Below are positions 23,418 to 34,399 of a DNA stretch of 64,000 bases, in pieces. Every line of letters begins with the position of its first letter. Within the stretch, counting starts at the first letter, position 1. Both the position numbers and the translations under genes were made by a program. The notes beneath the pieces were generated by a model, which saw only the letters and a program-made list of their open reading frames with translations, did not search any database and was not told where the DNA came from. This DNA is from Undaria pinnatifida (Eukaryota; Sar; Phaeophyceae; Laminariales; Alariaceae), in contig JABAKD010000014.1 in NCBI GenBank assembly GCA_012845835.1, positions 1,976,501 through 2,040,500 on the forward strand, given 5' to 3'.

Positions 23418-23660
23418 AAAAAATGAGAATACACTCCAGCTGTGAGATCGAATATTTTGTCGCAACTTATCTTTGCAAGCTGTGTGTGATACACAGATCG
23501 CGCGTTTTACGGGTTGTTGTGTGTCCTCATGGAGAATACTGGTCGGCGACGCCCCTTGCAACTACAGCGTAACCATCAGGGTCAACAGCGTGATGTTAGT
23601 CAGCCTGTGTGCGTAAACTATAAAACCCGTTTCTGAGGGGGACAAAATCTGACAGCTGCA
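23418..23660 (+). repeat. Rep-A copy, 5' body
   Basis: AATGAGAATACACTCCAGCTGTGAGATCGAATATTTTGTCG through CATCAGGGTCAACAGCGTGATG to GGGACAAAATCTGACAGCTGC, where the short LTR element begins directly at 23665. The insertion of the LTR element truncates it. Confidence 0.75.
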
Positions 23661-23664
23661 AAAG

Positions 23665-24027
23665 TGTTAAGGTAGTAGTGGGGTATTAGTCCATTTGACC
23701 ACTTGCAAAATGTTAACCAATCGCTTACCCAAACTAAGCCATATGACACTCTTCCCCCCTGAACGACGGAATTATACGGGCGGACCTGTCAATTATTCAA
23801 GCCGTTTCATTTCCTGGGTATACCGGGGAGAGTATTTTTCAAGTTCGACATGGGTAAAATTCTGTATGAAAAAGTTTATTATGGTGGATGTGGGGTTTGA
23901 ACCCACGACCCAAGAAACCCAAGGTCTGTCGACGACGCCATTTGTCAAGGTATCAGTGGGGTACTCATCCGTTTGACGACTTGCAAAAGGTTAACCAATC
24001 GCTTACCCAAACTAAGACCTACAACAG
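23665..24027 (+). mobile_element. ultra-short LTR element: LTR, ~62-bp internal domain, partial LTR
   Basis: LTR 1 (about 23665-23881) starts TGTTAAGG and contains GACCACTTGCAAAATGTTAACCAATCG and GCCGTTTCATTTCCTGGGTATACC. It is followed by TGGTGGATGTGGGGTTTGAACC and 62 bp in all, then LTR 2 starts at 23944 (TGTCAAGGTATCAGTGGGG) and is truncated at about 24027. The internal domain read in reverse resembles the 3' part of a tRNA, with T arm GTGGG-TTCAAAC-CCCAC and acceptor strand ATCCACC. No gag or pol. The layout resembles TRIM/SMART-type non-autonomous elements. Confidence 0.6.
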
Positions 24028-24029
24028 AA

Positions 24030-24311
24030 GGAAATGCATCAGTTTATTAAGTGAATCCTGTAAGTTCAATAACCGGTGAGCGGAGGGCAGCGTTTTTAAG
24101 GACCTGGGGGCCTGATTTTGATCAAAAGGGGGGCGGGGGGAGGTGGGACGGGGGGGGGGCGGGTAGGGCAGCTCAATTTGTGCGTAGAAACTATATATAC
24201 CCTTCAAGGGGATAAAGGGATAAATCTGGCGGTTTTGGAAATAATGTAGGGGGAAGGGGGGGGGACGGGCGGTGCAGCTCAATCTATGCGTGGAAACTAT
24301 ACTTCCTTTAA
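24030..24311 (+). repeat. Rep-A downstream modules, left part
   Basis: AATGCATCAGTTTATTAAGTGAATCCTGTAAG, a G-tract, then GGCAGCTCAATTTGTGCGTAGAAACTATA, a second G-tract and CGTGGAAACTATACTTCC, where the Harbinger-like element interrupts the module. The module resumes at 25106. Confidence 0.7.
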
Positions 24312-25102
24312 GGCCATTTCTTCTACTACAGTTGGATTCCGCCAGTCGAAAACGGCCCTTTTCGACTAGACTTTTTTTCCACTGGATTCTTCTGGTGGTC
24401 CTTCTTCTTATCGTCAGTCGAGTCGATTTTATAGTTTGTGTGCTCTTCCTAGAGGCGGTTGGTGTGAGGGAGTACTGTTGTACAGCAGGCGAAATCGGTT
24501 GGCAGTTCTGTGCTTCGCGCTTTCTCCGCGAGCAACGGCTCGACGAACCTTCGTCCCAGCGAGTTGGTGGCTTTGGGTGTAGCCGAAAGCCGCCAAAGCT
24601 ACGTTCGTGGAGTTGCACTCAGCCGAGAGCCTCCAAAGCTACAGCAGGCGCAGCCGTTGTTGGCAGCATGGGATCGAGACCGCGCGCTGCTGCCGTCGTG
24701 TGATACACGCTGCTGGCGAGCGGAACTAGGAATGCGCCACGCTGATTTTGTGCGAGAAGCAACAGCAGGGATATCCAAGCCAGCGTCAGCGCCTTGTATG
24801 ATACTGCAGTGTGGTACTTGGTATGGGTGTGTGGGCGTGTGGCCGTGTGGGTGTGTGTTTGGTGGTGGGATGAGCGATGCGATCGGTTAAAAAACACGTG
24901 TAAAACTTTTTCGACTGAGTTTTTCGACCGGAGGATCCAGTCGAAAAAGTTGAGTTTTTCGACTGGATCCGCCAGTCGGAAACCTCAGTCGATTAAAGTT
25001 GAGTCGAAATGCCCTTTTTCGACGGTGTAAGAAAGCCCGGTTTGGGCTTCAGTCGAAAAAGGGTGTTTTCGACTGACAAATCCGACTGTGTAAGAAATGG
25101 CC
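24312..25102. mobile_element. PIF/Harbinger-like MITE with TAA target duplication
   Basis: Terminal GGCCATTTCTT is inverted at the right end (25092-25102). The TIR similarity extends about 55 bp with small indels and includes CAGTCGAAAAC and CCCTTTTTCGACT. TAA lies on both sides (24309-24311 and 25103-25105), and removing the element restores CCTTTAAGGGATTAAA, the expected Rep-A sequence. Many copies of CAGTCGAAAA in both orientations crowd the right subterminal region (24935-25085). The 3-bp TWA duplication and GGC-starting TIR fit PIF/Harbinger. No transposase recognised; an open frame at 24510-24890 has no family I know. Confidence 0.85.
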
Positions 25103-25105
25103 TAA

Positions 25106-25320
25106 GGGATTAAATGTGACGGTTTTAGAAAGAATGCACCAGTTTATTATGTATATCCTGTAAGTCGTAAAACCAGTGAGTAGAGGGCGGAGTGTTCGAG
25201 GGGGTGGAGTGGGGAGGTGGGGGGTGGGGGAGAGGGGGGGGGGGGGGGGGGGGCTTTAGGTCGCATAGATGTAGGGGTTTGCTATACGCGTGGTGTTAGG
25301 TCTAGGCGATGGTGCGGGTG
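25106..25320 (+). repeat. Rep-A downstream modules, right part
   Basis: Resumes with GGGATTAAATGTGACGGTTTTAG, CACCAGTTTATTATGTATATCCTGTAAGTCG, a long G tract and GTGGTGTTAGGTCTAGGCGATGG, the third module seen at 16-17 kb. Confidence 0.7.
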
Positions 25321-25590
25321 GTGGTAGCCTTTCTTGGGTGGCAAGCGGTATAGTCGCGGTTTTTCCAGGCGCGCGTTGTGAGATGTATTGACCTGGCACA
25401 TTGTAGGCTGACTCCCGATTTCACTTTTATATGTTTCTGGTGGAGGCATGAATTGCGTCAGCTGTGGTATATGTGTGTACCACCGTTGGTTTGTGTTTTT
25501 CCCTCGGGTATTCCTCAGCTCCAGAGTGACTGGAGCCTGTCCTGTGACCACGGACTTGATTGTACGAGTTAATGTGAGAACATCAACCTC
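25321..25590 (+). mobile_element. (AAC)n-tailed retroposon copy
   Basis: TAGCCTTTCTTGGGTGGCAAGCGGTATAGTCG at the left, GCTGACTCCCGATTTCACTTTTATATG, CTCCAGAGTGACTGGAGCC and CGAGTTAATGTGAGAACATCAACC at the right. It joins Rep-A directly at its 5' side. Confidence 0.65.
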
Positions 25591-25599
25591 CTATCCCAT

Positions 25600-26030
25600 A
25601 AATCGTGCCCGGGATAAAAAACCAAATTTATTCCAATTTACTACAGAGGTTTTTGAGTTGATTTTTGTGTTTCCATGCTTTTTTTTGTCAAATCGCAAGA
25701 GGGCGTCGACCCACCCTAACCCTAACCCTAACCTAAACCCCTAACCCTGACCCTAACCCTAATCCTAACCCTGACCCTATCCCTAACCCCAACCCTAAGC
25801 CAGCCTAAGGCTCCGACCCGAGCGCGGCTTCGCCGCGCGTTTTGGAAAAACTGATAAAAAATGTGCGGACCACCTCAAACATCGAAATATAATTAATTGG
25901 TACTTTACCTGGCATGATTTGTGGGATGAGAACATCGCGAAGGCTACTGAATTACGCGCCGCTCCGTCACCAAAATCTACGGAGACTCCACGACCACTTT
26001 TAGTACAACAAGACACGATATCCAACACCT
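25600..26030 (+). repeat. dispersed repeat containing a (CCCTAA)n block
   Basis: AATCGCAAGAGGGCGTCGACCC leads into about 80 bp of CCCTAA and variants (25717-25799), followed by GGCTCCGACCCGAGCGCGGCTTCGCCGCGCG, GGAAAAACTGATAAAAAATGTGCGGAC and ATGATTTGTGGGATGAGAA. The same frame of sequence recurs at 35370-35930 around a shorter CCCTAA block. The telomeric motif is therefore internal to a repeated element and does not mark a chromosome end here. Confidence 0.7.
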
Positions 26031-26094
26031 CTGGAACGGCTACCGTTCATACAAATCTTCACGAGCGCATGTATATAAAAATATGACAAAAATG

Positions 26095-26630
26095 AAATTA
26101 CACTCTAGCTGTGAGATCGAAGATTTTGTCGAAACTCATCTTTGCAACTGTGTGTGATACTCCGATCGCGCGTTTTACGGGTTGTGAGTCCTCATTAAGA
26201 ATAGGTCGGCGACTCCCCTTGCAAATAATGTTTAGCTATCAGGGTCAACAGGGTGATGTTAGTCAGTCTTTGCGCGGAAACTATAAAACCCGTTTTTGAG
26301 GGAGACAAAATCTGACAGCTGCGGAAGGAAATGCATCAGTTTATCAAGTGAATCTTGCAAGTCGAATAACCGGTGAGGAGAGGGGTGAACGTTCGAGGGG
26401 GGTGGGGGGGAGGGGGGTTGGGGGGGGCGAAAGGATTTTTAAACAACATCTTTAGGTCGCATAGATGTAGGGGTTTCCTATACGCGTGGTGCTAGGGTTA
26501 GGCCATGATGCGGGTGGTGGGGAAGGAAGGGGCGTTTGGGGGGGCGGGGGAGGGGGGGGTGAATTGCAACTGAGGCATGGATGGCTGTAGAAAGATAATG
26601 AGGTGATATCGAGTGCGTAGAAGTGTTTAT
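26095..26630 (+). repeat. Rep-A copy
   Basis: End segment TTACACTCTAGCTGTGAGATCGAAGATTTTGTCG, body with CTATCAGGGTCAACAGGGTGATG and GGGAGACAAAATCTGACAGCTGCGG, G-tract modules, GTGGTGCTAGGGTTAGGCCATG and GATGGCTGTAGAAAGATAATGAGGTGATATC. A second end fragment lies at 26755-26845. Confidence 0.75.
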
Positions 26631-26845
26631 TTCTCTGGCAGATTTCGATGTTAGGTAAGGTGTTTGAGCAAGTGGGACCGGAGAAAAAGAAAGGAATGGC
26701 GGGGGGGGTGGGGTAAGGTTTGCAAGACGTTTAGGTCACATATTATTATGTAAAAATACACTCCAGCTGCAAGATCAAAGACTTGGTCGAAAGTCATCTT
26801 TGCAAGCTGGTGTGTGATACTCCGATCGCGCGTATTGCGTAGTCT

Positions 26846-27259
26846 AGACTATAGGCGTAGGGGTTTGCTATTATTATGAAACCACTCCAAAGTTTCATGA
26901 GTTGGCCTGATAGCCCGGCTCCCTTTTTCTGCGGGTCTATCTGCCTCTCACAGTCCCCCCCGACAATTACGCGGACTTGTTGCAACCTGATTCCCCACCT
27001 CTCGAGCGGAACGGCGGGCTGGTGGGAAAGTCCACCATTTTCTCTGGGCACTCTACCTGACTCCTTTCAATCCTACGGTGCTAAACGCACTCGCTGCACT
27101 GCGCCCCAGGCGACCGTCCCTGGCAAGCGCGACAACTCTTCTGTCCCTGGTGTCTGGCTATCCTGTTTTCTTTCGTCTCGCGAGACGATCGACAATAATT
27201 CGTCTGTTTAAATCAGAGTCTCATCCACGCCTCCACAAACACCACTTCTTTCCTCCGTA
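26846..27259. other. anonymous stretch with a 111-codon open frame
   Basis: The plus frame 26876-27211 and a minus frame over the same DNA are both open. Neither shows a domain I recognise. It is bracketed by Rep-A pieces, so it may be an unrecognised internal part of a mobile element. Confidence 0.3.
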
Positions 27260-27465
27260 AAGTTCCATTTCCGTGCGCATATTGATCAACATCACCCACC
27301 CTGTTGACCCTGGTACAGGCTAGTCCTAAGGGCACTCGCCGACCTATATCCTTAATGAAGACACCCGCCCTGTAATTCGCGCGATTGGAGTATCACGCAC
27401 AGCTTGCAAAAATATGAGTTTCGGCGAAATCTTTGAGCTCACAGACAGGTGGAATGTTTACTGAA
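27260..27465 (-). repeat. Rep-A copy, minus orientation
   Basis: CACCCTGTTGACCCTGGTACAGGC, CTCGCCGACCTATATCCTTAATGAAGACACCCGCCC, GGAGTATCACGCACAGCTTGCAAAAATATGAGTTTCGGCG and GAGCTCACAGACAGG follow the minus-orientation order of the family. Confidence 0.7.
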
Positions 27466-27985
27466 ATATGTCTGACTCTTTCGTTTTCTGTGGAACTCTT
27501 CCACTCACTCCTGGATCCAGGACTGGCAGACGGCTATTCAATAGAGCATGCCCTCTGACCACGATAAAGGAACGGCAACAGCAGATACAACAGGGGATAT
27601 CGGTACCGTACCCGCCCTACTCGGGTAAGAAACCCATTTGTTGGCTTTAGGGACCATCCATATTAAACTCTAATCTGCACTCGAGCTACTAGCTAGTAGA
27701 TAGATATAAGGTGTAATTTGACGGTAGACTGTTAATATTCAACCGTAATCTGCCCCATTTGCTCTCAGTATATTTTTTGTTTGAGAAGGGGTGTGCTATC
27801 TGTACACTATTAATACTACTGCTGTGTAAGATCAGTGTAGAGTCTCTGGTACCAGGTATATCGCAGCTAGTTGTCGAACTTCGTATGTACCCGAATGTTT
27901 TACACATTTTGTCGTCGGTAGTCTCTTGCTTGTGAGAGGGTCGACAGGAGGAGCGATTACTTCTTTGACTCATCACTCCACGGCC

Positions 27986-29040
27986 ATGAAGTATGCTGTG
28001 TACAGGATCACGTGGGCAAGTATCTTTTGGATTAACCTGTCCGTTGTGGTGATGTCCTTCGCATCCCCCTGCGGTGCACGGGACGATTTTTCTACGTCTC
28101 CTTTCCTCCTAGCTTTGATAATTTTGAGTTTGGCGGCGATGGCCGCAAACGTCATCGTCACGGACATCGCAGCGGAGTACGTTTGCATTCTCTTCGGAGT
28201 TGCTACGCGTATTGTCAGGTGTGGTGGTGTTGTTTCGAAGAACAGGGTATTCCCAACGAAACGAACTCGGGGAATCGAAGAGCCATGCATCGTGGTTTAC
28301 TGTCTCAAGAGCAATCAGGCAATCGACGTAAAAGACACCTTGTCCAGTTTGGAAAAATCGTGGATGAACAACAGAGGCTACTCCAACGCGGTGTATCTAC
28401 TTCTCAGCGGGACATCCAAGACAGAGTTGTACGTAGAAGAGATGGACGCGGTCAAGTGTTGGAACTTGGCACACTCCGAAGATGGAGTAGTGTGCAAGTA
28501 TTTGCGTCGCACAAGGTCGATTTTGTACAAGTATGGACAGTACCTAGACTTTATTATGTTGTTGAACGGTCATGATGGCACCGGAGCGGGTGACAGTAGC
28601 GGTGTCGCTCTGTTCAAGGATACTCTCCCCGATGACGGAAGCGGGTGTTTTGATGCATCCACCGATGTGAACGACTTCAAAGGCCGCCTAGAGTACGACC
28701 GTCTGGTAATCCTAGACAGAGATAACGTTTTGGGAGAGAACTTCTTCACCAAGTCCAACGCAGTCTACACCAACAGCGATTGTGACATAGATATCATCCA
28801 GCCCGAAATCACCCCTTCCGATATGCAATCGCGTGTGTCTGACGGGTCCGACACGTTGTACGGATCCATCACCATGGCTTCTCACGACCTGGGCACCAAA
28901 ATGTCTGCATCTCGCGGGAAATTTTTCCCCGCCGCGACGTTTTTCGGGAAGGGGGTCATCCGGCGCACCAAGTACAACAAGATTCTTCTTGGGTACAATC
29001 CGGACACCTACACTACCGAGGAAGACACTCGTATACCCAG
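27986..29040 (+). CDS. membrane glycosyltransferase, GT84/OpgH-like glucan synthase, exon 1
   Basis: Encodes residues 1-352 of a predicted 613-residue protein. Membrane segments lie at about residues 9-27 and 39-73. The GT-A domain starts near residue 100, with DRD at 244-246 in LVILDRDNVLGENFF (the DxD that binds metal and nucleotide sugar), IIQPEI at 270-275 and FFGKGVI at 319-325. These motifs in this order match bacterial cyclic beta-1,2-glucan synthases (GT84) and more distantly OpgH/MdoH, which polymerise glucose from UDP-glucose at a membrane. ATG 27986 is chosen because it precedes the first hydrophobic segment; the frame is open upstream but has no earlier ATG. The exon ends at CAG|GTGAGT (29040/29041), phase 2. 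The exact substrate is unknown. Confidence 0.8.
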
Positions 29041-29589
29041 GTGAGTTTTTTTCTGTTTTCTCTGATTCGACCGCTTCGATCGCTTCGACCGCTTCTCAAA
29101 GTCGGATAGTAAAACACCCTTTGGGATGATTGGAAGGTAGTGTATGTATGTACAGGTTTCCCATGCTACTACTGCTTCGACCGTTCAATCGCTTCGACCG
29201 CTTCTTAAATCCCGTTGGTTTGTAAAACGTTCCTTTGCCGGTTTGGAAAAGGCGAAAAGGCAAAGTTTCCAAGGTTTTCCACGCCGATATTCGAAAAACG
29301 CGTTCGTTTCGTTCGTTCGTTCGTTTGTTCTTTTGTGTCCGCCTACAATGACCATGCAAAGACACATGTTATACGGTGCAGCGGCCACTTTCTGCAGGTC
29401 TTCCGCGGGTTGCTACCTTGTTTCTGTACAAATGTATTGGCCCATCGGTGTAGCGATATATGCATCGCCGACATGGGTTTGTTTGGTACGCTACGCTAAC
29501 ATATAGTTTTGGGAAACCTCAACCCTTTTTTGGTCTTGAGCGAGCTACAGAACCAATCGCGCAAGTAAGTGTCTTATCGTTTTTATTTG

Positions 29590-29890
29590 TTTTCGCACAT
29601 TTACTTTCCAGCTTCTGGACGAGTCGTGGTCATAGGTGTCGTCCCTTCTTCCCCCCGGTTCTTGCCTTCAATTTCTATCGCGCATAGGGTTCAGCGATCC
29701 CACTGCTCGTCGATTTTTCATCGAGTGTTGCTAACTCACGCTCTCGCGCTTTCCGCAAGTCAAGTTGTGCGCGAGAAAAAGTCCCCACGAATTTTATTCG
29801 AGTATGCACTCTGGGGGGTTCGAAATCACGAAACTGACCTATTATACCAGACTCGAGGATAACCTGATACGCCACCTGGGCGACCGGCTG
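29590..29890 (-). mobile_element. tRNA-derived SINE in the intron
   Basis: Minus strand: head CCGGTCGCCCAGGTGGCG, A box TGGCGTATCAGG, GTCAGTTTCGTGATTTCGAACCCC (B box region with a T for G), body as in the 22-kb copy, ending at CCAGCTTCTGGACGAG (plus strand 29607). The poly-A tail is reduced to a T-rich stretch at 29578-29590. It is slightly more diverged than the 22-kb copy. Confidence 0.78.
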
Positions 29891-30124
29891 TGGCCTATAC
29901 TTGGTACCAGATAGTGACACCGGGAATACAATACCATACAGTATACAATATCTGGTACTACTATTTTTGATAAGATATATGCCCGGTGCCACACTATAAC
30001 ATTACACTGGTATATACTACTCATATCATAGTATGATTAATAATACATCAGTAGTGTATTGGTCCCTCTATACTCGTAGCGCCATTGTGTGCCAATGGGA
30101 AAAACCAGCGCAATATATTAGAAA

Positions 30125-30600
30125 ATGGAAAAACACTCCAGCGGCGACATCGAGGATTTTGTCGAAACTCATCTTTGCAAGCTGTGTGTGATACACCGAT
30201 CGCGCGTATTACGGTTGTTTGTCCTCATTAAGGATATATAGGTCGGCGACTCCCCTTGCAACTACAGTGTAGCTATCAGGGTCAACGGGGTGATCTTAGT
30301 CAGTCTGTGCGCGGAAACTATAAAACCCGTTTCTGAAGGGGGAAAATCTGACAGCTGTGACTGTGGAAGGAAATGCATCAGTTTAGCAAGTGAATCCTGT
30401 AAGTCGAATAACCGGTGAGGGGAGGGCGGATTTTTTAAGGACGTGGGGGCCTGGTTTTGATTAAAAGGGGCTGGGGTGGGGGGGGGGGGTGGGGTGGGGG
30501 ACGGGTGGGGCTAAGCTCAATTTGTGCGTGGAGACTATAGATCCTTGAAGGGGATAAATCTGATGATTTCGGAAAGAATGCACCAGTATATCATGGATGG
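30125..30600 (+). repeat. Rep-A copy
   Basis: End segment AAAACACTCCAGCGGCGACATCGAGGATTTTGTCG, then CTTTGCAAGCTGTGTGTGATAC, CTATCAGGGTCAACGGGGTGATC, AATCTGACAGCTGTG and two G-tract modules ending at ATGCACCAGTATATCATGGATGG. Confidence 0.75.
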
Positions 30601-30639
30601 GGCAACCAGCGCTACTCCGGATTATTAGGAATTTATTTA

Positions 30640-31052
<413 letters not shown>

Positions 31053-31239
31053 ATAAAGGTTTTAGTGGGGAAATGAAAAACTGCCCCCTAATAATGACGG
31101 CACCGGTGTACAACGGTTACCAAATGTCACCTAATTTAACGTGTATCACTGGTCAGCTTAATCTAGATGTCAACTAAACAAAAATGTCAATTTACCTTGA
31201 AAACGAAAATTTGCGACGTGTCCCCCCTTTGCCCGCCTC
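31053..31239. other. spacer
   Basis: A/T-rich sequence between the (CAA)n array and the next Rep-A block. Nothing recognised. Confidence 0.4.
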
Positions 31240-31930
31240 CCTTTCCTCACCGGTTATACGACTAGACTATAGAATAAAAATAATATAGTGGTGCATTCCT
31301 CAGCTGTCAGATTGTGTCCCCCCCAAAAACGGGTTTCAGAGTTTCCTTTCACAGATTGATTAGCATCACCCTGTTGACCTTGGTACAAGCTGTTATAGTT
31401 CAAGGAAGGAAGTCACCGACCTAAATCCTCACTGGGGAGATGCACACCCAGTAACTGGTGCGCGCGATCGGAGTATCGCACACAGCTTGCAGAATATGAG
31501 TTCCGACGAATCGTCGATCTCACAGCTGGACGGAGTGCACGTTACTTTCCTACATACATTAGCTAATATATATATATAATAATGAGTTTGTAGTTTCCGC
31601 GCACAGAATGACCTACATCACCCTGTTGACCCTGGCCAGACTGACCAACGTCACCCCATTGACCCTGGTACAAGCTACACTGTATTTCCAAGGAAGGGGA
31701 GTCGCCGAACTATATCCTTAATGAGGACACACAACTCGTGATACGCGTGATCGGAGTATCACACGCCGCTTGCAAAGATTTTTCGACAAAACCTTTAATC
31801 TCACAGATAGATGGAGGAGTGTATTTTTCATTTATATAACGGAATATTACACACAGCTTGCAAATAAATATGAGTTTCGACAAAGTATTCGATCTCACAG
31901 CTGGAGTGTTTTTTAATTTTATTTTATTAG
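31240..31930 (-). repeat. Rep-A copies, minus orientation, three partial units
   Basis: Unit 1 from CCTCACCGGTTATACGAC through CACCCTGTTGACCTTGG to GATCTCACAGCTGGACGG (31540). Unit 2 from CACCCTGTTGACCC (31618) to CTCACAGATAGATGG (31817). Unit 3 is only the end segment (31845-31905). The region also repeats CACCC(T/C)(G/A)TTGACCCTGG within unit 2. Confidence 0.72.
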
Positions 31931-34130
31931 ACTGAGTGTTTTTATTTTCATAATCTAATAAGTCGCCAGCACTTTCCCCCTTTTTTTTCCTCTTTCTTTA
32001 TGGTGTGTGTTGTGTTCATTATTTCAATATACCCAACGACATCATCACAAGTACGCCCTGATTCATTCTCAAGAGATACGATATCTGTGGTCACAGACGA
32101 CTGTGAAACATAGAAAACCAAACAGTCGCACTTCATCAAGGTAAAGCAAGTGAAGTGCCCGCGCACCGGGTGGTACGAGAACACAACAAAACAAGCCAGA
32201 CCATGAAAGAAGAGAAATCAGGAAAAAATGAAACAAAGGCAAGAACAGAGAAGAAAACAAAGCAAAACAAAGCGAAACGAACGACAGATAGATGCTCTGA
32301 GGAATGTGACGCAAGAGGATCGGCCAGGAAAGGAAAGGAAAGGCTGTTACTGCCAGAGGAACACCATGCGTGCTGAAGAGGAACAGAGACGTGTTGCACA
32401 GGCAAACCAACACGAGACAACTGCTGTCCCACAAACAAAAAACAACACGACGAAGATAACTGCTGTTTTACGGACAAAAACAACACGAAGGAGAGGAAGA
32501 AGATCCCGGCATAAGGCCGGTGGGGAGCGAAACATGGGAGCAAACAAAAAGAAAAAAAAGAAGAAGAACAAATAGACGACAGCAAGGCATTGCTGCCGCT
32601 TTCGCGCTCACCCCCCATTGAACTCAACGAAAACAAACAAAGCAGAAACAACCACTCGTTGTAGAGGGTTCAGGGTGAACACACGGTCACCTATATCATT
32701 CGTCGAATTGGAACCTTGCCACACGATCTGCCACGTCGTTTCTGCTGGTCACCTACAGATGTATCAGTACGGCTGCACCCCCCACCCGCCCCCCCGGTTT
32801 CCCTTGCTTATTTGCTGCTCTGGGCGTCCTCTGCTGTGAGGCGTTGCCAGCTCTCCTCCGCCTCGCCCCTGGCGGGTTCCGAGCTAAAGCCGGATATTTT
32901 TCACGAGATTTTCAGAACGCGGCAACCACGAGGATTTGAGCTCTGAAAAATCGCACAAACTTCCGCTAGGTTATGGGGATTACGAAAATATACTTCTTTT
33001 TTTATTTGGCCGTCGTGATGGTAAGTTACTCGCGAATAATTGGCTAAAATTGAGGTAAAATAGCATCCGCGGGCCCCCCAAGAAGAAAATTTCAAACGCC
33101 TCCGAATCTTATAAAATTTTCAGGTTGTGGTAATTTTGGGGTGTAGATCACGAATCCGTCGTTAGATTTTTGATCGGGATCGATTTGACCTTGATACAGC
33201 TGCGCACAGATACGTGCAAAAAGAGGGCATAACCTGGGATTTACTAGGGATTAGACTGAAAAACTCCCACCCGTGGAAAACGATCCACACGTTGATTAGA
33301 GCTCTGTAAAACTTCGATTTGAGGTGATTTTAGGGTGGGGAACACGAAGATATCAGTGGATTGTCCTAGTTATGCTTTCGGGATCGACTTACGGCTGCCC
33401 AAAAGCTGACCTTAGTTGAGCAATTTCAAATTTCCTGGGATTTTTTATTCTCGGTTCCGGGCTCGAGTTTTTGTCTGAACAACTTTCTGAGTGGCTCTAC
33501 CCCCCCTAATTCGACCAAGCGGAAGCGACTGCCGCCATGTCCGAGAAAAAAAAAGTTCGGCAATGCGGAGAAAAAAAAAGTTTGACCCGAAGGGGAACTT
33601 TTTTTATTTGGGACATTTTTTTAGACGCCGTTTTTGGCCGTTTGAAAGCGAACCACGAAGTCATTTTTTTTTTTTTTTTCTTGATTCCAAGCCCGGAAGA
33701 GCAATCCGGCTTTAGCTCGGAACCCGCCCCCTGTGCAATCTCTTCATGGAGCGGTCGGTCGCGTCGACGATCCCCGTGCTAGTTCCAACCCTCATTAGCC
33801 GCCCTCGGCCATACCACAGTCTCTATTCCGAACAGTAATAGAGGGGAGCTATCCGTGGACCCCTCGGTTTCTTCGAATACCCTGATTAATGTCGTCTACC
33901 AAAAACTGGGCCAAGTTGTTCCTGGTCAGCCTCGTCCCGGATTCACCCCACCAGCCATCGTCCCGAACATCCAGTGATGTCCTATGGCTTGTTTTGTTGT
34001 CTTCCGTACCCGGTACGCTAGCGCTTCGCTTGCTTTTACTGGATGAATCGCCACTACTGTTTTGGTTTACTCTGTTTCGCAGTCGCCTGTGACCACGGAG
34101 GTGTACATGTTTCTCTATATATTATTATAA
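31931..34130. other. anonymous intron DNA
   Basis: No gene recognised. 32155-32575 is open in overlapping frames but yields lysine/arginine/glutamine-rich low complexity from A-rich DNA. 33540-33700 is rich in A and T runs. No TIRs or tails found. Confidence 0.45.
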
Positions 34131-34390
34131 AAAATGAAAATACACTCCAGCTAGCTGTGAGATCGAAGATTTCGTCGAAACTCATCTTTGCAAGCTGTGT
34201 GTGATACTCCGATCGCGCGTATTACGAGTTGTGTGTCCTCATTAAGGATATAGGTCGGCGACTCCCCTTACAACTACAGTGTAGCTATCAGGGTCGACAG
34301 GGTGATTTCAGTCAGTCTGTGCGCGGAAACTATATAACCCGTTTCTGAGGGGGACAAAATCTGACAGCTGTGGAGGGAAATGTATCCTTT
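34131..34390 (+). repeat. Rep-A copy
   Basis: AAAATACACTCCAGCTAGCTGTGAGATCGAAGATTTCGTCG through CTATCAGGGTCGACAGGGTGATTTC to CTGACAGCTGTGGAGGGAAATGTATCC, nearly identical in wording to the 16.2-kb copy, including the shared GAGGGAAATGTATCCTTT end. Confidence 0.78.
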
Positions 34391-34399
34391 ATATTATGA

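Noticed and set aside
23881..23943. Genuine tRNA gene in reverse
   Set aside because: Only the T arm and acceptor strand are present. There is no 5' acceptor strand or D arm, and it lies between LTR sequences.
25717..25799. Chromosome end (telomere)
   Set aside because: CCCTAA repeats are short, imperfect, flanked by unrelated DNA on both sides and recur inside another copy of the same repeat.
32155..32651. Overlapping open frames on both strands (115 and 171 codons)
   Set aside because: A-rich low-complexity DNA gives Lys/Arg/Gln on one strand and Phe/Leu/Ser on the other. No homology recognised.
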